From: Verrucomicrobiota bacterium
GTDB lineage: Bacteria; Verrucomicrobiota; Verrucomicrobiia; Opitutales; Opitutaceae
Reading direction: 5' to 3'
DNA length: 64,000 nucleotides
Assembly: GCA_023457715.1 (NCBI GenBank)
Contig: JAEWKR010000068.1
Coordinates: forward strand, 21,969-85,968
In this document: positions 57,812 to 64,000 of the stretch, piece by piece
How positions within the stretch are numbered: the stretch's first letter is position 1
How the letters are laid out: each line of letters opens with the position of its first letter
Position numbers and translations under genes: made by a program
Notes under the pieces: model-generated
Told to the model about the DNA's origin: nothing
The model's database searches: none
The model's input: only the letters and a program-made list of their open reading frames with translations

Positions 57812-60151
57812 CTACCGCCGCAACGATTCCAGGTACGCGTACAACACCATCTTGCCGCGCATGGTCTGCCGGGGGGTGAATTCGCCGTTCGCCCACGAGT
57901 AACGCGAATTGAAGTGGGCTTCCTGGTGCGGCCAACCGCCCGCCTCCCACTCGGGATAACCCTTCGAGGTGAACCACCGCGGGTTGCCGCCGATGGGATG
58001 CACGCCCCAATGTTCGGTGTTGTTGTAGGGGGTGTGGCCGGGGTGGAGACCAGGGACGCCATCGTTTCGACCCGACGTATAGCAGTTGACGATACTGCGG
58101 CTGCCCAGCCCGGTCATCTCGACGAGGTTGGAGGGGTTGCGGCCGAGGCCCCAGTCCGCCTCGAGGATCATGGCCCGCTCGTAGTTCGCGCGCTCGGATG
58201 GTTCTTCCGCAAAGGCGTGCGCCACCGCCACCAGTTGCAGGTTGTGCGGCGTCTGCCAGTGCCGGTTCGTGGAACTGCGGCGCGACGGGCGCACGTGCAT
58301 GTGACGCACGTTCCGCTCCATCGCCTGCTGGCGGATGGCGGCACGCAGGTTGGCCACCAGGACCGGATAGTGACGCTCATGCGGGGACGTCAGGTAGGCC
58401 ACGGCCGCCCAGGTCTGCACCCAGCGGACCTCGCGTTCGTCCTGCTCCAGCACGGTCACGGTGGTGCGATTGACGCTGTCGGCTTCCATCGCGTCCTCCC
58501 ATGCCTTGTCGCCGGTGACGTTGTAGAGGTACGCCGCGGCCTGGTGGCGGAAATCGCGCCCCCGCATCCAGGCGTCGCCCACCTCCTGCAGATCGTCGAG
58601 CTGGGACGGCTCCTGCCGCGAGGCAAAGCGGTACGCGGTGATCGCCTCGTCGCGGTACTTCGCCATCAGCTCCGGCCGCTTCGCGATCCGGAAAGCCTCC
58701 GCCAGCATCGCGGCGTTGGCGGCGTTAGCCCAGGCGGCCATCGTGGTGGCGCCCGCCTGGAACATGATCGTGCGCTCCCGCGACGGATTGGTGAGACCCT
58801 GCGCGTACGCCTCGCCAACCCGCAGGCTGAGGAACATGTCCACCTCGTTCTGCGCCTCATCGATCAGGTCCGGGATCCCGTTGCCGCTCTCGGCGATGCC
58901 GAGGTTGTCGTCTCCCAATTTGCCCCCGGTCAGAATGTACGGGAGCAGAAGGTCATAGGCGTCGGAGACGTGCGCCAGATGGCGGTCCCAATCGAGGGCG
59001 TCGGAGTGACCGCCCTTCGCGTTCGGATTCGTGGGGTTGCCGGGCAACCGACGGGCGTAAAAGATCGAGTCCTTGGCGGGGATGAAATGCGGCTCGTCCC
59101 AGGTATCACCGCGGCGCTTCTTCCACTGCTCATCGAACGGGTCGAGGTCCGTGAGGTAGACGGTGAAGCCGGCAGGATCCTCCCCCGGAATGAACCGCGG
59201 CTGCCGCGGCGGCGGATTGTTGGCGGTGGCCGGCTCGCCGATCCGCATATAGTAATAGCCCCGCAGCGAGGTCTTGTACGGTTCGAACCAGACGTCGTCG
59301 GCGATCCTGAAAGCGGCGCTCGCGCCGACGCCCTCGATCACCAGCCGGTACGTGCCGGGCCGCTGGAAGCCCGAGAAATCGGCGTTCCAGACATCGGAGC
59401 CTGTCAGGTTGCGGGCGAAGGCCTCGTCCTTGAGCGTGTCCCGGTTGACGGCTTTCTTCCAAAACCGGACCTCGCCGCCGCGGTGGCGCTCCCCCGTCTG
59501 GGTGTCGACCAGCCAGACCGGGCGGCCCACGAAGCCGGAGTAGTCCCGCGCGCCGCCGTCGCCAAGCCACAGATACAGATCGGCCGCCTTGATCGGGCTG
59601 TCGGGGCGATAGCCGATGAGGTTGACGTGGATCGCCTCGGACTGCACGCGATCGACCGCATACGTGACGGAGGCGCTCGGCTGGTCGGACCTGCTCTTCG
59701 CGGGCACGTGCACCACGTACGTGGCGCCGGGCTTCATCGCCTGCGGAAGGCGCAGGAAGATCCAGTGATCGAGCCGGTACTGCCAGTCGTTGTTGGTGGC
59801 GTTGACCTTCGACTTGCGGTGGACCGCGGTCGGACGCAGGCCCTTCTCGCCAAAGGCGGCGTCGTCCGCCGACGTGATCTTCCAGCCGGCGGGGAGGTGG
59901 ATGTCGGTCGTTTCGAGGGGCTGGCCGAAATCGACGATTTCGTCGTCGCCGCGGGAGAAATCGTGGCCGGTCATGCCGCTCGGCCCCTGACCGTTGTCGC
60001 GGAAAAGGACGTCACCATCCTTGAAATACACCATCAGCACCTGTTCGTCGACGGGGCGCAGCTCGACGAGCTTGGCGGCATGGACGATGAAGGGCAGCCC
60101 GCAGGCAAGGAGGGCGACGCCGCGCAGAACGGAACGGAGGGGGGAGACCAT
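57812..60151 (-). CDS. Secreted GH9 family glycoside hydrolase with CelD-type Ig domain
   Basis: 779 aa. After a signal peptide (about 1-26) and a variable beta domain (about 30-185), a CelD_N-type Ig module begins at IHVNLIGYRPDSP and ends near FRIADDVWFEPYKTSLRGYYY. The (alpha/alpha)6 GH9 barrel follows: KGGHSDALDWDRHLAHV (catalytic Asp region about 378-392), GNGIPDLIDEAQNEVDM and the C-terminal SWANGEFTPRQ with the acid Glu (about 757). GH9 includes endoglucanases and exo-acting glucosaminidases; the specificity is open. It lies upstream of GH78 on the same strand, so the two may be co-transcribed. Confidence 0.88.
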   Translation of the reverse strand: MVSPLRSVLRGVALLACGLPFIVHAAKLVELRPVDEQVLMVYFKDGDVLFRDNGQGPSGMTGHDFSRGDDEIVDFGQPLETTDIHLPAGWKITSADDAAFGEKGLRPTAVHRKSKVNATNNDWQYRLDHWIFLRLPQAMKPGATYVVHVPAKSRSDQPSASVTYAVDRVQSEAIHVNLIGYRPDSPIKAADLYLWLGDGGARDYSGFVGRPVWLVDTQTGERHRGGEVRFWKKAVNRDTLKDEAFARNLTGSDVWNADFSGFQRPGTYRLVIEGVGASAAFRIADDVWFEPYKTSLRGYYYMRIGEPATANNPPPRQPRFIPGEDPAGFTVYLTDLDPFDEQWKKRRGDTWDEPHFIPAKDSIFYARRLPGNPTNPNAKGGHSDALDWDRHLAHVSDAYDLLLPYILTGGKLGDDNLGIAESGNGIPDLIDEAQNEVDMFLSLRVGEAYAQGLTNPSRERTIMFQAGATTMAAWANAANAAMLAEAFRIAKRPELMAKYRDEAITAYRFASRQEPSQLDDLQEVGDAWMRGRDFRHQAAAYLYNVTGDKAWEDAMEADSVNRTTVTVLEQDEREVRWVQTWAAVAYLTSPHERHYPVLVANLRAAIRQQAMERNVRHMHVRPSRRSSTNRHWQTPHNLQLVAVAHAFAEEPSERANYERAMILEADWGLGRNPSNLVEMTGLGSRSIVNCYTSGRNDGVPGLHPGHTPYNNTEHWGVHPIGGNPRWFTSKGYPEWEAGGWPHQEAHFNSRYSWANGEFTPRQTMRGKMVLYAYLESLRR

Positions 60152-60252
60152 GATAAACGGGGGAGAGGCTTGCGAGCCGACAACGAACGCCAAGCACATC
60201 CCGCGTCGAGTCCCCCGTCATCATTTTTCCTTCACCGCCGGATAACTCCGGG

Positions 60253-60463
60253 GCCGGCTTCGCCGGCATTTCAGATTTCAGATTTCAAATTTCAGATTCT
60301 CAGCGTTTCAGAGTTTCAGCTTTTCGGACGCGGATCCACCGGGCTAAAGCACCGCAGCTACGGGGCCGGCTGCGCCGGCATTTCAAATTTCAGATCTTTC
60401 AGCGTTTCAGCTTCTCAGCGTTTCAGTATTTCCGTATTTCAGCAGCTACCCGGCGCAGCCGGG
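60253..60463 (+). repeat. Composite word-plus-hairpin repeat, three hairpins
   Basis: Order: GCCGGCTTCGCCGGC hairpin (60253-60267), ATTTCAG/ATTTCAA words, TTTCAGCGT-type words, a GGGCTAAAGCACCGCAGC link, GCCGGCTGCGCCGGC hairpin (60365-60379), more words, and a CCCGGCGCAGCCGGG hairpin (60449-60463) that ends 5 bp before the VOC gene start. This fills nearly the whole 317-nt gap between GH9 and the VOC gene. Confidence 0.85.
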
Positions 60464-60468
60464 ACCCC

Positions 60469-60927
60469 ATGCGCCCCACGCTTTTCTTCGCCCTCGTCTC
60501 CGCCCTCCTCGTTCCCGCCTTCTCCGCGTCCGCGGAAGATGCGCCCCGCCCCCGCATCAATCACATCGCGTGCTATGTGCGCGACCTCGAACCCAGCGCG
60601 ACCTTCTACCGTGACGTGATCGGCCTGGAGGTCATTCCCGAGCCGTTCCACGACGGCCGACACGCGTGGTTTTCGATCGGGCCGAAGACGCACCTTCATG
60701 TCATTTCCGGCGCCACGACGAGCCTGCCGAAGGACAAGAACACCCACCTGTGTTTCACCGTCCAATCGGTCGAGGCCTTTATCCCCAAGCTGCAGAAGGC
60801 GGGTGTCGCCTACGAAGACTGGGCCGGCAAGAAAGGCGCGATCACAACGCGGGTCGACGGCGTGAAACAGATCTATTTTCAAGACCCGGACGGCTACTGG
60901 ATCGAGATCAACGACGCGCGGGAGTGA
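60469..60927 (+). CDS. Secreted VOC/glyoxalase-superfamily protein
   Basis: 152 aa with a signal peptide (about 1-22, TLFFALVSALLVPAFSASA) and one vicinal-oxygen-chelate domain: INHIACYVRDLEPSATFYRD, GLEVIPEP, HLHVISG, NTHLCFTVQSVEAF and IYFQDPDGYWIEIND. Metal-type His and Glu positions are present. The substrate is unknown; exported members accompany sugar-degradation genes in this group. Both ends touch repeat elements: a hairpin ends just before the ATG, and another begins at the stop. Confidence 0.88.
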   Translation: MRPTLFFALVSALLVPAFSASAEDAPRPRINHIACYVRDLEPSATFYRDVIGLEVIPEPFHDGRHAWFSIGPKTHLHVISGATTSLPKDKNTHLCFTVQSVEAFIPKLQKAGVAYEDWAGKKGAITTRVDGVKQIYFQDPDGYWIEINDARE

Positions 60928-61156
60928 GCCGGCTGCGCCGGCATTTCAGATTTCAGATTTCAGATTTCAGATCATCCAAATCCCGAACCTGAGTTAACAG
61001 GAGGAAACGGAGAGAACGGCAGGTCTGGAGCACTCCGTTATCTCTTGCCTCCTGTAGAAGCGATTGGGTCGCCCTTTGGCGTTCAGCCGTCCGTCGCTTT
61101 TCCGCCCCAATCTGAAATTTGAAATCTGAAATCTGAAATCCCCGGCGTAGCCGGGG
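60928..61156. mobile_element. Symmetric hairpin-word element with central inverted repeat
   Basis: From outside in: GCCGGC hairpin (60928-60942), ATTTCAG words (60943-60968), a core of about 135 nt, CTGAAAT words (61110-61139) and a CCCCGGCGTAGCCGGGG hairpin (61140-61156). The two sides are reverse complements in layout. The core holds an imperfect inverted repeat (AACAGGAGG...AACGG against CCGTTATC...CCTCCTGTA) akin to the element at 63855. No transposase is present. The remainder to 61321 has only a related ATCTCAAAT word run (61267-61296) and a CCGCTGCGCAGCAGCGG hairpin (61297-61313) before the next gene. Confidence 0.7.
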
Positions 61157-61321
61157 CTGCATTACCATCAACCTTCCCCGTATTGGCCGCTGCCCCCCTC
61201 CAAGCATTCACTATCGCGACCCTGTCTCCCCCGGGTCCTCCCGCCCCCCGCCTCCGTCCGCCGCCGATCTCAAATCTCAAATTTCAAATCTCAAATCCGC
61301 TGCGCAGCAGCGGCCTCCGCC

Positions 61322-63760
61322 ATGACCACTCGTCTCCGGCCCTGCCTCGCCGCCTCCCTCGCCCTGATCGTTGCGCTGGCGCTCCCCGCTGCCTCCCTCG
61401 CGCACGAAACCAGAAACCAGAAACCAGAAACCAGAAACCAGAAACCCGAAACCCTCCTCTCCGCCGTCCAGCTGCTCCCCGGCCCCTTCAAGCACGCCCA
61501 GGACCTCAATCGGTCGTATTTGCTCGCCCATGACATCCACCGCCTGCTCGCGCCGTTTCGGATTGAAGCCAGGCTCGAGCCCAAGGCGCCCAAATATCCC
61601 AACTGGGAAAGCAGCGGGCTTGACGGCCATACCGCCGGCCACTACCTGACCGCCCTGGCGCAGTACGTCGCCGCCACCGGCGACGCCGAAATGCGCCAGC
61701 GGCTCGATGCGATGATCGCCGAGCTGGCGGAATGCCAGCAGGCCGGCGGCGACGGCTATGTGGGCGGGATCCCCGGGGGCCGCACCTTGTGGACGGCCAT
61801 TGCCGAGGCGAAGATCGACTTCCAGAACTTCACCCTGAACGGCGCCTGGGTCCCGTGGTACAACGAACACAAGCTGTTCGCCGGTTTCCGGGATGCGTTT
61901 GTCCTCGGCGGGAACACGCAAGCGCGCGACGTTCTCGTCCGGCTCACCGACTGGTGCGACCAGCTGCTGGCGGGTCTCAGCGATGCGCAGATGCAGGCGA
62001 TGCTCGGAACTGAACACGGCGGCATGAACGAAGTGCTTGCGGATGTGGCGGCGATCACCGGCGACGCGAAGTACCTCCGGCTGGCCCAGCGCTTCTCCCA
62101 TCGCGCCCTCCTCGACCCGCTGCTGCGCCGCGAAGACAAGCTCACGGGACTCCACGCCAACACCCAGATTCCCAAGGTCGTCGGCTTCGCCCGCATCGCG
62201 GAACTCGGCGGCGATCCGGCCTGGCGCGATGCCGCCCGGTATTTCTGGGAGACGGTCACCTCCCGCCGCAGCGTCGCGTTCGGGGGCAACAGCGAACGCG
62301 AGCATTTCAACCCGCCGCATGACTTCTCCGCGCTGCTCGAATCACGGCAGGGGCCGGAGACCTGCAACACGTACAACATGCTGCGGCTGACGGAGGCGCT
62401 GTTCCGCCATGAGCCTGACGCCCGGTACGCCGACTACTACGAGCGCGCCCTCTACAATCACATCCTCGGTTCCCAGCATCCCGGGCACGGCGGATACGTC
62501 TACTTCACCCCGCTGCGTCCGCGCCACTACCGCGTTTATTCCCAGCCCAACATCTGCTTCTGGTGCTGCGTCGGCACGGGGATGGAGAACCACGGCAAGT
62601 ACGGCGCCTTCATCTATCACGCCCGCGCCGCGGACGAGCTGTTCGTCAATTTGTTCATCGCATCCGAGTTCGACTGGAGCGACGCGGGGCTTCGGGTCCG
62701 CCAGGAAACCACGTTCCCCGACCAGGCCGCCACCCGGCTGACCATCGCAGCCTCCGCGCCGCGGACCTTCACGCTGCAGCTCCGGCATCCCGCCTGGGTG
62801 GCTGGCGAGGCGCTGAACGTCCGGATCAACGGCGAGCGCCGGCAACTTGCGTCCAAGCCTGGCACCTACGCGGCGCTCCGCCGGGAATGGCGCGACGGGG
62901 ATGTCGTGGAAGTCGAGCTCCCGATGGAAACCCACGCCGAGCGGCTGCCGGATGGCTCGGACTACGTCGCCTTCGTCCACGGTCCGATCGTTCTCGCGTC
63001 CCGCAGCGGCACCGAGCAGATCGACGGGCTGATCGCCAACGACGGTCGCATGGCCCATGTCTCGCCCGGTCCCTACCTCCCGCTCGATCAGGCGCCGATG
63101 CTCGTCGGGGACCCCGGCTCCCTCGCGGGGAAGCTGCAACCGGTGGCGGGCAAGCCGCTGACCTTCACTGCCGCCGAGCTCATCCGCCCGGACGGCTTCG
63201 ATGGCCTGGAACTGATCCCGTTCTTTCGGCTGCATGACGCCCGCTATGTGATGTACTGGCGGACGGTCACGCCCGACCGGTACGCGGCGGTGGCGGCGGA
63301 GATTGCCGCGGCCGAGCAGGCGCGGCTGGCGCTCGAGGGGCGCACCATCGACGCGGTGGTTCCCGGTGAACAACAGCCGGAGGTGGAGCATGACTTCAAG
63401 GGTGAGAAAACCCATTCAGGCACAAACCAGGGTCGACGCTATCGCGAGGCCGCCGGTTGGTTCAGCTACCAGCTGAAGGCGCCGGCGGGGGAGCCGCTCG
63501 AGCTTCTCGTCACCTACGACGCCGAACAGCGTGATCGGGCCTTTGATCTCGTGGCAAACGGCCAGGTGATTGCCACCGTGACGCTGAAAGGCGGCCAGCA
63601 CGATCGGTTCAACGACATCGCCTACGCCATCCCGGCCGAAGTCCTCGCCCGGGCCCCCGGCACGCTCGAGGTGAAATTCGTCGCGAAGGAAAAGTCCCGC
63701 ACCGCGTCGGTCTACGGGGTCCGGTTGGTCCGGTCGGAAACTGAAAGGCTGAAAAATTGA
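61322..63760 (+). CDS. Secreted beta-L-arabinofuranosidase, GH127 (DUF1680) family
   Basis: 812 aa. The signal peptide (about 1-28) is followed by a repetitive linker of two TRNQKPE heptads encoded by a 7-bp tandem repeat. The (alpha/alpha)6 GH127 domain runs to about 560, with EHF and GPETCNTYNML (Glu346, Cys348) and FWCCVGTGMENHGKYG (Cys415, Cys416), matching the zinc-cysteine site in which a Cys acts as nucleophile. Beta domains follow, including a C-terminal module (about 695-800). It would release L-arabinofuranose from arabinan or glycoproteins. The last residues (ETERLKN) and stop come from a GCTGAAA word repeat. Confidence 0.92.
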   Translation: MTTRLRPCLAASLALIVALALPAASLAHETRNQKPETRNQKPETLLSAVQLLPGPFKHAQDLNRSYLLAHDIHRLLAPFRIEARLEPKAPKYPNWESSGLDGHTAGHYLTALAQYVAATGDAEMRQRLDAMIAELAECQQAGGDGYVGGIPGGRTLWTAIAEAKIDFQNFTLNGAWVPWYNEHKLFAGFRDAFVLGGNTQARDVLVRLTDWCDQLLAGLSDAQMQAMLGTEHGGMNEVLADVAAITGDAKYLRLAQRFSHRALLDPLLRREDKLTGLHANTQIPKVVGFARIAELGGDPAWRDAARYFWETVTSRRSVAFGGNSEREHFNPPHDFSALLESRQGPETCNTYNMLRLTEALFRHEPDARYADYYERALYNHILGSQHPGHGGYVYFTPLRPRHYRVYSQPNICFWCCVGTGMENHGKYGAFIYHARAADELFVNLFIASEFDWSDAGLRVRQETTFPDQAATRLTIAASAPRTFTLQLRHPAWVAGEALNVRINGERRQLASKPGTYAALRREWRDGDVVEVELPMETHAERLPDGSDYVAFVHGPIVLASRSGTEQIDGLIANDGRMAHVSPGPYLPLDQAPMLVGDPGSLAGKLQPVAGKPLTFTAAELIRPDGFDGLELIPFFRLHDARYVMYWRTVTPDRYAAVAAEIAAAEQARLALEGRTIDAVVPGEQQPEVEHDFKGEKTHSGTNQGRRYREAAGWFSYQLKAPAGEPLELLVTYDAEQRDRAFDLVANGQVIATVTLKGGQHDRFNDIAYAIPAEVLARAPGTLEVKFVAKEKSRTASVYGVRLVRSETERLKN
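61404..61453 (+). repeat. 7-bp tandem repeat (CAGAAAC) inside the GH127 gene
   Basis: About six near-perfect CAGAAAC units directly after the signal peptide region. Seven is not a multiple of three, so gain or loss of one unit would shift the frame of the whole enzyme. Confidence 0.85.
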
Positions 63761-63791
63761 AACGCTGAAAAGCTGAAAAGCTGAAAGTTGC
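63738..63791 (+). repeat. GCTGAAA word repeat across the GH127 stop
   Basis: CTGAAAGGCTGAAAAATTGAAACGC and further GCTGAAAA words. The TGA of the GH127 gene lies within it. A short CCGGCTGCGCCG follows at 63823. Confidence 0.75.
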
Positions 63792-63854
63792 CAGAGGGAC
63801 ACGCCTCTCGCAAAGGGCAAGGACCGGCTGCGCCGCAACCAAATCAATCCATTC

Positions 63855-63985
63855 AACAGAAGGTAACGAAGGAAACGAAGGATTGCGGGATCACTCGGCG
63901 CTGTAGTTCGGTTTTTGTGAAATCTGATTTGGAGGAACTGCTCTAATTCACTCAGCGGCCTTCGTTTCCTTCGTTACCTTCTGTT
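63855..63985. mobile_element. MITE-like element with perfect 27-bp terminal inverted repeats
   Basis: The left arm 63855-63881 (AACAGAAGGTAACGAAGG...) and right arm 63959-63985 are exact reverse complements; beyond them ATTC/GAAT continue with one mismatch. The core is 77 nt with no frame. No target duplication was recognised. The arms resemble the central inverted repeat at about 60998-61060. Confidence 0.75.
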
Positions 63986-64000
63986 CAATGATTGGGACGA

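Overview
The window is GC-rich, densely coded bacterial DNA. The gene content suggests a member of the Opitutaceae (Verrucomicrobiota). Pointers are a large TonB-dependent receptor with an ELSPFEV-type N-terminus, secreted Gfo/Idh/MocA oxidoreductases and TIM-barrel proteins with RR leader peptides, DUF1080 and GH78/GH9/GH127 enzymes, several large sensor kinases, and many short fuzzy intergenic repeats. This assignment is inference from gene content; no 16S rRNA gene is present.

Layout. 0.3-4.5 kb: a multi-PAS/GAF histidine kinase and its receiver. 4.5-12.2 kb: a heme-copper reductase cluster consisting of heme O synthase (opposite strand), a degenerate subunit I paralog, a 49-aa membrane peptide, a CuA subunit II, a catalytic subunit I, an SCO copper chaperone and a diheme cytochrome b. 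In the catalytic subunit the helix VI active-site Tyr is Gln, and the operon is preceded by a perfect FNR/DNR-type box at -41.5 from a plausible start site. Together these point to a CuA-type nitric oxide reductase (eNOR-like) rather than an ordinary oxygen reductase. 12.3-19 kb: an orphan sensor kinase, KDPG aldolase, DUF983, a PAS protein and CorA. 19-32 kb (minus strand): a TonB receptor, then an apparent operon of sensor kinase, NarL-type regulator, GT2, asparagine synthetase and a TPR membrane protein. 32.3-40.5 kb (plus strand, divergent from that operon): DUF1080, a truncated Gfo/Idh/MocA gene, FAH hydrolase, SMP-30 lactonase, FAD/Fe-S oxidoreductase and sialate O-acetylesterase, which looks like oxidative (deoxy)sugar catabolism. 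Two matching palindromes lie in the divergent promoter region.

40.5-46.4 kb: a GIY-YIG remnant, tRNA-derived debris, an Sfp-type PPTase, initiator tRNA-Met, a siderophore receptor, then rpsB-tsf. 46.5-52 kb: a hybrid kinase plus receiver, a hypothetical protein and an Ig-domain secreted protein. 52.2-63.8 kb: a polysaccharide and sugar locus with a Gfo/Idh/MocA protein, a TIM-barrel isomerase, GH78 rhamnosidase, GH9, a VOC protein and GH127 arabinofuranosidase, interleaved with composite repeats.

The most interesting items are the eNOR-like cluster with its degenerate subunit I paralog, and a family of composite repeats (GCCGGC hairpins plus ATTTCAG-type words) that sit between genes and even supply start or stop codons. 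A 7-bp tandem repeat inside the GH127 reading frame could permit frameshift switching.
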